A DNA stretch of 64,000 nucleotides. Origin: Rhizobium sp. 007. GTDB taxonomy: Bacteria; Pseudomonadota; Alphaproteobacteria; Rhizobiales; Rhizobiaceae. Shown here one piece after another: positions 57,255 to 64,000 of this stretch. Under the pieces are notes generated by a model. It did no database searches and was not told the DNA's origin. It saw only the letters and a program-made list of their open reading frames with translations. Made by a program: the position numbers and the translations under genes. The stretch is taken from contig NZ_CP064187.1 in the NCBI RefSeq assembly GCF_015353075.1, positions 3,740,501 through 3,804,500 on the forward strand, given 5' to 3'. Each line of letters starts with the position of its first letter. The stretch's first letter is position 1.

Positions 57255-57599
57255 TCAGAGGCGACGGCGCCTTCTGCCTTGCCGCGCGCGGCTTTCGGAT
57301 AAAGCGCGCAGCTGATGTCTCTCTACCAGAGCGGCTTGAACCGCAGCCTGGAAGGACAAGACGCGCTCCCGGATCTTCTCCTCGCGCAAGCCACATCGCG
57401 CAAGCTCGTCCGCCAGCAAACGGCACTCGGCTTTCCAAAACGCGACCGCCGGTTCTCCGTGCAGATCATCAAGCGTCGCGGCGCAGCGCTCGATATCGCC
57501 GGGCTGGGGGATGCTTGGAAATATCACGATTTCGCTTGCGGTCAGCGCGGCGAGAGGGGTGTCGAAAGAAGATGCCATCGAATCAATCCATGTTTCCAT
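57255..57599 (-). CDS. DUF6074-like protein
   Basis: A 114-aa soluble protein. The pattern E-I-V-I-F-P, a central W-K-A-E-C-R-L-L-A-D-E-L and the late F-Q-A-A-V-Q-A-A-L resembles DUF6074, a small rhizobial family of unknown function. The tail is arginine-rich (five consecutive Arg). The frame is open far upstream to 58310, but that part is the antisense of the MFS gene. I take the ATG at 57599; an ATG at 57578 is an alternative. No operon partner is obvious. Confidence 0.6.
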   Translation of the reverse strand: METWIDSMASSFDTPLAALTASEIVIFPSIPQPGDIERCAATLDDLHGEPAVAFWKAECRLLADELARCGLREEKIRERVLSFQAAVQAALVERHQLRALSESRARQGRRRRRL

Positions 57600-57678
57600 C
57601 AGACTGTTAGGCTTGTGTTGGTTAACGATTACCTTCTCTCGCGGAATAATGCCGTTGCTGACCGACTGAATGGACCTC

Positions 57679-57723
57679 AAGCCAAGGTCCCAGCAGCCGA
57701 TTGTTCTGCTGGGACTTTGGCTT
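57679..57723. repeat. 18-bp inverted repeat downstream of the MFS gene
   Basis: 57679-57696 pairs with 57706-57723 with a single mismatch and a 9-nt loop. There is no T run on either strand, so it is more likely an mRNA 3'-stabilising hairpin or processing site than an intrinsic terminator. Confidence 0.65.
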
Positions 57724-57730
57724 GGCATTG

Positions 57731-59044
57731 TTAGGATTGCGCGCGCTGTTGCACAGTTCCGCTCTCTTCGGCAGGAATCTGTGTACGCGACATCACGCGT
57801 CCGACCACGAGCACCAGCAGCGCGGCGGCAGCCAGGCACGCGGCAAGAAAGAACATTGGCGCAATCGTGCTTCCCGTACTGTCCTTGATCCAGGGCACGA
57901 CGTTCTGGGCGACAAAGCCGCCGAGATTGCCGACGGAGTTGATTGCGGCGAGCCCGGCCGCCGCACCAGCGCCTCTCAGAAAACGTGACGGCAGGCTCCA
58001 GAAAACCGGCTGGCCGGCGAAGATGCCCGCTGCAGCGATGCACAGAAATGCGAACTGGACGCCATGGTCCGGAATAACAGCAGAAAGGACAAGGCATATG
58101 GCGCCCAGCAGTGCCGGTATGACGATGTAAGGCGTCTTCGAAGCTGCCCTGTCTGCCATCGACGGGACGATGTAAAGCGCCACCGCCACGAGGACCCAGG
58201 GTATGATGTTCAGAAAGCCGTTGGCCGTGTTGCTGACGCCGAATTCCTTGACGATGGTCGGGAGCCAATAGCTGAGGCCGTAGGCTGCAAGAGGAAAGCC
58301 GACGTAGCACAATGCCATAAGAAGTACCTTCGGATTGATGAGCGCCTTGAAGCCATTCTCCGCGTTCTTGTCCATGTCTGCATTTTCCGCCTCAATCCTG
58401 CGTTTTAGCCAGCTCTTCTCCGCATCGCTCAGGAAGTTCGCACTCTCTGGGCGATCCGAGAGGTAAAGCAGCGTGACCACGCCTGCTATGACGGCGGGAA
58501 TACCCGTCGCGATGAACACCCATTGCCAGCCGGCGATACCATAAAGCCCGTCGAGATCGAGCAGCATGCCGCCCAGCGGCGCGCCGACGGCATTGGCAAG
58601 AGCGCTGAAGATCATGAACAGTCCGACCATCGTGCCGCGATAGGCGGACGGATACCAAAGTGTCAGCAGATAAAGGACGCCTGGAAAGAACCCGGCTTCG
58701 CAGGCGCCAAGAAGAAATCGGAGAATGTAGAACATCGTCGCATTCTGCGTGTAGGCCAGGGCGATCGTAACTGCGCCCCACGAGAGCAAAATACGCGCAA
58801 ACCATTTGCTGGCGCCATACCGCTCGAGCAGCAGATTGCTCGGGACTTCAAACAGGAAATAACCGATGAAGAAGAGCGAGGCGCCGAGGCCGTAGGCATA
58901 TTCGCTCATGCCAAGCGCGCCGACCATTTCCAGCTTGGCGAAGCTGACATTTTGGCGATCGATATAGGCGATGAGATAAAGAATGCCTAGGAACGGCATG
59001 AGCCGCCACGTGATTTTGGCAATCAGTTGCTTTTCGTCGACCAT
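57731..59044 (-). CDS. MFS transporter, anion:cation symporter family
   Basis: A 437-aa protein with 12 predicted helices. D-R-Q-N-V-S-F-A near residue 29 and G-A-C-E-A-G-F-F-P-G-V-L-Y near 114 are hallmarks of the ACS family, whose members import organic anions such as tartrate, phthalate, hexuronates or glucarate. The substrate here is unknown. No catabolic genes adjoin it. It lies between the DUF6074-like gene and opgC. Confidence 0.9.
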   Translation of the reverse strand: MVDEKQLIAKITWRLMPFLGILYLIAYIDRQNVSFAKLEMVGALGMSEYAYGLGASLFFIGYFLFEVPSNLLLERYGASKWFARILLSWGAVTIALAYTQNATMFYILRFLLGACEAGFFPGVLYLLTLWYPSAYRGTMVGLFMIFSALANAVGAPLGGMLLDLDGLYGIAGWQWVFIATGIPAVIAGVVTLLYLSDRPESANFLSDAEKSWLKRRIEAENADMDKNAENGFKALINPKVLLMALCYVGFPLAAYGLSYWLPTIVKEFGVSNTANGFLNIIPWVLVAVALYIVPSMADRAASKTPYIVIPALLGAICLVLSAVIPDHGVQFAFLCIAAAGIFAGQPVFWSLPSRFLRGAGAAAGLAAINSVGNLGGFVAQNVVPWIKDSTGSTIAPMFFLAACLAAAALLVLVVGRVMSRTQIPAEESGTVQQRAQS

Positions 59045-59200
59045 GAATTTCTCCTCGGGGCAATTGCATCTGGGCGGGGAATAGATACGGCAAGCTTGCC
59101 ATCATCAATTGTCGGCCGGTGGCCGAACTGCAGGCCAAGGCCGATTGACAAAACCGGCTGGCGGTTTCGCCAGCCGGTTTTGATATCGCAAAAGAGAGAG

Positions 59201-60430
59201 CTATTTGTCGCTATAGAGCTTTCGGCCATCCGCGACGCGGACGGCGACGGGAACGGAAGCACCACGCCCCATCGACCTGGCCTTCACGGTACCGTCGATG
59301 CGTTTGCGCTCGAGGTGGTAGGCATAAGCGAACTGACCGGAGATGCCTGCGACGACAAAGAGCGCACCGATCATCTGGTCATGATTGGTAATGTAGAGCA
59401 GCACCTGGCCCGCCATCGCAAGGATTGTCCCTGCCACGAAGATATTCAGCGAGTGACGGCCAATGATGGTCAGCGCATGATCCGACGGACGGCGCAGGAT
59501 ACGAGACAGCACGGGAATATTGATAACGAGGTAGCTGAGCGCCAACACATGCAGCAGCCGCGGCAGTGACAGGAAAGTCTTGTCGAAACCGGTAAGCACA
59601 GGCGGCAAGCCAAGCGCTGCCAGTACATTGCCGAGGTCCCAGAGGTGACCGACAACCCAAGCAAAGGACAGCGCTACGTAGCCGGAAGCCAGCACGAACA
59701 AAATCGGGTGTTCCGGCAGCTTGCCACCACGCTTGACATGCATGATGCCGACGGCGCCGATCGTGAACAAGAACTGCCACGAGAGTGGATTGAGGAACCA
59801 GTAGTCGGCGATGAGCATGTTGTGCGGCGCGATCTGATAGATGCCCGCAAGCAGCCACACAGCACCCGAAACGCCAAGCGCCAGAAGCGGATGGGCCGAG
59901 TAAAGAAGCAAGATGACCGGTACCATGAGCATCAGCGCGCCGTACATCGGCAATATGTTGTTGTAGCCGATCTGGTGGCCAAGCAGAAGCAGGGCGGGTA
60001 TTCCCTCCGTCAAGTTCATCAAGACGGCGAGGATATTGATTTCGACCAGCAATCCCGGCCGGTGGAACAGCCAGGCGCCGCAAATGAACAGCGCGAGCGT
60101 TATGAAGGTCGTGATCATATGGGCGAGATAGAGCGTGAAGGCGCGCTTGATCGCCTTCTTCGCCATGTCTAGTCGCCTGCCGACCTTGAAGCCGGAGCCA
60201 TAGGCCAGTCCGACCGCAATGCCCGAGATCAGCACGAAGGCTTCCGCGGCGTCGGAGAAGCCAAAATTCTTCGTCGTCACATACTCGAATATCTGGCCGG
60301 GAACGTGATTGATGAAAATCGTGATGAGGGCAAGGCCACGCAGAACATCAAGCCTCGTATCGCGCGCCGGTCGCACTGCTGATTGAGGCAAGCGCTCAGC
60401 GCCGATGGCGTTTTCCGGCGTAGCCGCCAT
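59201..60430 (-). CDS. opgC: OpgC-type acyltransferase (succinylation of periplasmic glucans)
   Basis: A 409-aa membrane protein with about ten helices. R-L-D-V-L-R-G-L-A-L-I-T-I-F-I-N-H-V opens the acyltransferase 3-like OpgC domain. OpgC adds succinyl groups to periplasmic glucans, giving them negative charge. It is 98 nt downstream of ndvB on the same strand, so the likely substrate is cyclic beta-1,2-glucan. The ATG at 60430 is preferred; the frame is open to 60472, across part of the hairpin between the genes. Confidence 0.9.
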   Translation of the reverse strand: MAATPENAIGAERLPQSAVRPARDTRLDVLRGLALITIFINHVPGQIFEYVTTKNFGFSDAAEAFVLISGIAVGLAYGSGFKVGRRLDMAKKAIKRAFTLYLAHMITTFITLALFICGAWLFHRPGLLVEINILAVLMNLTEGIPALLLLGHQIGYNNILPMYGALMLMVPVILLLYSAHPLLALGVSGAVWLLAGIYQIAPHNMLIADYWFLNPLSWQFLFTIGAVGIMHVKRGGKLPEHPILFVLASGYVALSFAWVVGHLWDLGNVLAALGLPPVLTGFDKTFLSLPRLLHVLALSYLVINIPVLSRILRRPSDHALTIIGRHSLNIFVAGTILAMAGQVLLYITNHDQMIGALFVVAGISGQFAYAYHLERKRIDGTVKARSMGRGASVPVAVRVADGRKLYSDK

Positions 60431-60462
60431 GATGGTTCTCCTGTTCCGATCTGCAAACGCGG

Positions 60463-60495
60463 TTGCAGCCAAAAAGTTTCACCTTTTGGCTGCAA
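60463..60495. repeat. Perfect 12-bp inverted repeat between ndvB and opgC
   Basis: TTGCAGCCAAAA (60463-60474) and TTTTGGCTGCAA (60484-60495) with a 9-nt loop, 34 nt past the ndvB stop. On the minus strand the second arm carries TTTT but no T run follows. It could partly terminate ndvB transcripts or protect their 3' end, setting the opgC level. Confidence 0.7.
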
Positions 60496-60528
60496 CGAAT
60501 CGCCGGAGTGTGAGCGTCGAAAATGCTG

Positions 60529-63500
60529 CTATCCGACCGAATATCCCTCATGGGGATTGGCGACTTCGCTGCCGTTGATGACCAGAGTGTAGCCGTCCGG
60601 ATGGGACGATTTTGAGACCGAAATGCGATATTTCACACCTGAATGTTCGATCTCCGCCGAAAAGCCGTCCCAACCGCTCGGCAGTGCTGGACGAACAAAA
60701 ATCCGTCCGTTTTTCAAACGGATACCCAGAATCCCTTCGACTGCGGCACGATAGAGCCAGCCCGCGGACCCCGTATACCACGTCCAGCCGCCGCGGCCCT
60801 TGAGCGCACCTTCGCCGTAGACGTCGGCAGCCACCGTATAGGGCTCGACTCGATAGTGCTCGGCAGAAGCTTTGTCGCGCGCATGGGTGATCGGGTTCAG
60901 GAGTTCGAAGCAGGCCAATGCATCATCGCCCCGGTTGAGCTCAGCAAGCGCCATAACCACCCAGGTAGCCGCATGCGTGTACTGGCCGCCATTCTCGCGA
61001 ACACCGGGTGGATAGGCCTTGATATAACCCGGATCCCTGACCGACGTGGCAAAAGGCGGGGTAAATAGGCGGATGATTCGCGCTTCTTTGTCCACAAGGC
61101 GGTTCAAAACAGCGTCCATGGCCTTGACCGCGTGATCCGGATTGCCTTCGCCGGAAAGCACGCTCCAGGATTGCGCGATCGAATCGATCTGGCATTCCAG
61201 GCTTTCCTTCGAACCGAGCAGGCTGCCGTCGTCGAATGTGCCTCGGCGATAATAGCCGCCATCCCAACCTTGACTTTCGAGCGCGGCCTTCAGTTCACCG
61301 AGATGTTTCGTCCAGCGCTCGAGGCGAGCAGCGTCGCCCCGCTCTTGCGAATAGGGAATGAAGGACCGCAGCGCGCCTGCCAGGAACCAGCCAAGCCAGA
61401 CGCTGGTGCCCTGGCCTTGGATGCCGACACGGTTCATGCCGTCGTTCCAGTCGCCGCCCATGATCAGCGGCAGGCCGTTTGAGCCCTTGCGCTTGATCGC
61501 GAGATCAAGTGCCAAGGCGGCATGCTCGTAGATGCTGGCCTTGTCGTCCGAGACTTCCGGACGATAAAAGGAGTCGTGCTGGCCTTCGAGCAACGCCGGG
61601 CCCTCGAGGAACGGCAATTCCTCGTCAAGCACGCTCTTGTCGCCCGTTGCGCTGCAATAGTGATGGATCGCATAGGCGAGCCAGACCACGTCGTCCGAAA
61701 TCAACGTACGGACACCCGCGCCGGTTCCCGGCAGCCACCAATGCTGGACATCGCCCTCGCGGAACTGCCTCGAGGCAGCGTTGACGATCTGGTTGCGCGC
61801 GAGCGATGGCTCCTGAAGCACGAAAGCCAGCGTATCCTGCAACTGATCGCGGAAGCCAAAGGCGCCGCTTGCCTGATAGAAGGCCGACCGTGCCATGATG
61901 CGGCAGCCAAGGCTCTGATAGGGCAGCCAGGCATTGACGAGATTGTTCATGGCCTGGTTCGGCGTCGAAATCTGAACTTTGCCCGTAAAGCTCTGCCAGA
62001 AATCGCGGTTTGCCTGAACAGTGTCCTCGACAGCGGTCTTGCGGATCTCGGCGATCAAGGTTTGGGCCTCTTGCCTCGACGCCGTGTCGCCCAGGAAGAA
62101 CGTGACGTCACGCTCTTCTCCAGCACCGATTTCGATATCGATTGCGAGAGCCGCTGCCGGGTCGCCGTCAAGTTCCGTGGCGCCGGAAAGCGCAAAGGGT
62201 GGCTTGAGTGCCTGCGGAGCCCGGATCGTGCCGGCCTTGCCGATGAACTCGCGCCTGCTTGTAGTGAAGCTCGACGGCTTCACGCTGGCGGCAAAGAAGG
62301 ATACCCGGTTCGAGAAGTCGATGCTGTACTGGTTGGCGGCAAGGAGTGCGCCGGTTTCCTCGTCAAGGGATGAGAGGATGAAGGGCACCGAGCGCTGGGC
62401 GTTGTTGCCGAGAACCCACTCGACATAGCCATAGAGCCGCAGTTTGCGCGCCGTGGTACCCATGTTGCGCAACCGGACGCGCTGCAGCTTGACCGGCCTC
62501 AGGCGATCGACCGTCTGTATCACTTCGAGCGCGATATCGTTCTGCTCGCTGGAGAAGACTGAGTAGCCGAGACCATGGCGTGCCTCAAAACGGACATCGC
62601 TCCGCTGCGAAAGCCCAGCAAAGGGCGTCATCAGCGCGCCACTTTCCAGGTCGGTGACGTAAATCGCCTCGCCTGAGCGATTGACGACGGCATCGTTCGA
62701 CCAGGAGGTCAGCTGATAGTCGCGCGAGTTGACGCTCCAGGTGAAACCCGCGCCTTCCGCAGACACATGGAAGCCGAACTTCTCGTTCGAGATCACGTTG
62801 ATCCAGGGCTGCGGTGTTGCCGTGCCGCCAGCAAGACGAACGACATATTCGCGGCCGTCGCGGGCAAAACCACCGAAGCCGTTCCAGAAGTCGAGATCGC
62901 CTTCCTCCTCGATCACGAGCGCCGGCGGCCTGGGCTGCACGACACGCGCCACGCGCTTGACCGGGGTCTTACGCTGCTCGCGTTCCATTTCCGGCAGGTC
63001 GTCCTTGGACGGCGCAGAAAGGGCGATGGCGCGGTTGATCTGATCGACAACCTTGCCGTTCTTCGCATGGAAGGTGACGCGCGAAGCGGCGATCAGGGCA
63101 TGATAGGTCGCCTCCTCCATCAAATCCCTCCGGACGGCAAAGATATGTTGCCGAAGGCCATCGACCTGGCCAATGCGGCGCACGTTTTCGCACATCTGGT
63201 CCACGGCGTGCTGCATGTCCTGCGCATAGGAGGATGCACGCTCGTTCATGATGACAAGATCGGCCGTCACGCCACGCGAGCGCAGATATTCCTCCGCCAG
63301 CAATGCCTCGCGAACGATATCGAGATCCATGTCGTCATCGATGCGCAGCATGAAGATCGGGAAGTCGCCGGAGATCGCAAGCGGCCACAGCGACGATTGT
63401 GACTTCATGCCGGCTCGTACTGCCGCAGCATCGGCGCGCAAGTCCATGTCCGGATAGACCAAATGCCGGCCGAGATACTGGAAGGCGGCAGCCTGCTGCG

Positions 63501-64000
63501 ACGTCACGCCGACATGGCGCATCTGCACCTGCGTGCGTGTCCAGGCCTGAACAAGCTCATGGTTGAAGGCATCGGCGTGCCGATAGCGCTCGACAGCCTT
63601 GTCCACCTCGTCGCGGCTAGGGGCGGCGATCGTCCAGAAGATCACGCTGACTTTCTTGCCGGCCGGCACACGAACCGTGCGGCGCAGCGAAAGGATCGGA
63701 TCGAGCGTGAAGCCGTCGGTGCCCGAAAGCGTCGCACCAGGATCGAAGGCTGCGGCATCCGCAAGACTACGGCCGCGGCCGAGGAATTTGCGGCGATCGG
63801 TCTCGAATTCCGTTTGCCGGGAAGGACCGGCACTGTCGACGATCAGATGGGCGATGCTCATGTTCGGTTCGCCCGGATCGCGTCTGTTGCGTTCGGCACG
63901 GATGACGTCGCCGCGCCTGCCAAATTCCGTCTTCACGAACATGCGGGCGAAAGCCGGATGCGCATTGTCCGTGTCATCCAATGTGATCACCGGCTCCAAA
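60529..64000 (-). CDS. ndvB: Cyclic beta-1,2-glucan synthase, C-terminal part
   Basis: The frame is open to the right edge, so only the last 1156 or so of roughly 2800-2870 residues are visible. This part comprises a carbohydrate-binding beta-sandwich region and the C-terminal GH94 phosphorylase-like barrel with G-G-D-W-N-D-G-M-N, whose Asp is the catalytic acid. In NdvB/Cgs this domain controls glucan chain length by phosphorolysis, while the missing N-terminal part carries the glycosyltransferase and cyclisation activities. The product is exported by NdvA and modified by OpgC. Confidence 0.96.
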   Translation of the reverse strand, partial: LEPVITLDDTDNAHPAFARMFVKTEFGRRGDVIRAERNRRDPGEPNMSIAHLIVDSAGPSRQTEFETDRRKFLGRGRSLADAAAFDPGATLSGTDGFTLDPILSLRRTVRVPAGKKVSVIFWTIAAPSRDEVDKAVERYRHADAFNHELVQAWTRTQVQMRHVGVTSQQAAAFQYLGRHLVYPDMDLRADAAAVRAGMKSQSSLWPLAISGDFPIFMLRIDDDMDLDIVREALLAEEYLRSRGVTADLVIMNERASSYAQDMQHAVDQMCENVRRIGQVDGLRQHIFAVRRDLMEEATYHALIAASRVTFHAKNGKVVDQINRAIALSAPSKDDLPEMEREQRKTPVKRVARVVQPRPPALVIEEEGDLDFWNGFGGFARDGREYVVRLAGGTATPQPWINVISNEKFGFHVSAEGAGFTWSVNSRDYQLTSWSNDAVVNRSGEAIYVTDLESGALMTPFAGLSQRSDVRFEARHGLGYSVFSSEQNDIALEVIQTVDRLRPVKLQRVRLRNMGTTARKLRLYGYVEWVLGNNAQRSVPFILSSLDEETGALLAANQYSIDFSNRVSFFAASVKPSSFTTSRREFIGKAGTIRAPQALKPPFALSGATELDGDPAAALAIDIEIGAGEERDVTFFLGDTASRQEAQTLIAEIRKTAVEDTVQANRDFWQSFTGKVQISTPNQAMNNLVNAWLPYQSLGCRIMARSAFYQASGAFGFRDQLQDTLAFVLQEPSLARNQIVNAASRQFREGDVQHWWLPGTGAGVRTLISDDVVWLAYAIHHYCSATGDKSVLDEELPFLEGPALLEGQHDSFYRPEVSDDKASIYEHAALALDLAIKRKGSNGLPLIMGGDWNDGMNRVGIQGQGTSVWLGWFLAGALRSFIPYSQERGDAARLERWTKHLGELKAALESQGWDGGYYRRGTFDDGSLLGSKESLECQIDSIAQSWSVLSGEGNPDHAVKAMDAVLNRLVDKEARIIRLFTPPFATSVRDPGYIKAYPPGVRENGGQYTHAATWVVMALAELNRGDDALACFELLNPITHARDKASAEHYRVEPYTVAADVYGEGALKGRGGWTWYTGSAGWLYRAAVEGILGIRLKNGRIFVRPALPSGWDGFSAEIEHSGVKYRISVSKSSHPDGYTLVINGSEVANPHEGYSVG

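Noticed and set aside
57600..58310. Upstream part of a long minus-strand open frame continuous with the DUF6074-like gene
   Set aside because: It lies inside the MFS gene in another frame and has arginine-rich, low-complexity composition typical of shadow frames in GC-rich DNA.

Overview
The window looks like a chromosomal segment of a Rhizobium of the R. etli / R. leguminosarum / R. tropici group. The evidence is a pyruvate carboxylase of exactly the R. etli length (1154 aa), the cyclic beta-1,2-glucan genes ndvA/opgC/ndvB, phbAB with phaR, a Suv3-type helicase, a CarD regulator, a second RpoH-type sigma factor, EcfG (RpoE2)-type promoters, a SAM-II riboswitch before metA, and GANTC (CcrM) sites. 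I see no tRNA, rRNA, CRISPR array, insertion sequence or prophage. The only clear decay is a hipBA remnant.

Left end (1-8.7 kb): the 3' end of a polysaccharide flippase gene and a two-domain alpha/beta hydrolase, then a tightly packed minus-strand operon. That operon encodes a free-standing carrier protein, an acyl-CoA-dehydrogenase-like flavoprotein, a class II aminoacyl-tRNA-synthetase homologue that should charge the carrier protein with an amino acid, a DUF1839 protein and a cytoplasmic GH2 beta-mannosidase-like protein. Its product is unknown, and I rank it as the most interesting system here.

9-18 kb: epmA-epmB divergent from efp (elongation factor P and its lysylation enzymes); a gntR-deaminase-nagA-SIS amino-sugar operon with its own operator; galM; and metA behind a promoter, SAM-II riboswitch and terminator.

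18-30.5 kb: an ABC half-transporter with a degenerate ATP site, an ABC-F ATPase with thiN, the TPP-riboswitch-controlled thiBPQ importer, an M48 metalloprotease, rpoH2, carD and fdxA. Between carD and rpoH2 lies a compact candidate unit: EcfG promoter, hairpin touching a ribosome-binding site, 24-codon ORF, terminator.

30.5-44.5 kb: an S4-domain protein and a Suv3-like helicase; a 785-base gap with 11 GANTC sites and a diverged 63-base repeat; small stress-type envelope genes (DUF3309, glycine-zipper lipoprotein); the PHB genes phbB, phbA and phaR; rpmF; mtgA; ispA facing ispG; and an MFS transporter.

44.5-64 kb: a DeoR regulator with a triple 10-base repeat beside an amino-acid ABC transporter; a methyltransferase; an FMN reductase; pyc; a LuxR-type regulator with an intact acyl-homoserine-lactone pocket; and the glucan locus, with ndvA and the opgC-ndvB pair separated by the hipBA remnant, a DUF6074-like gene and an MFS transporter. 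ndvB runs off the right edge.
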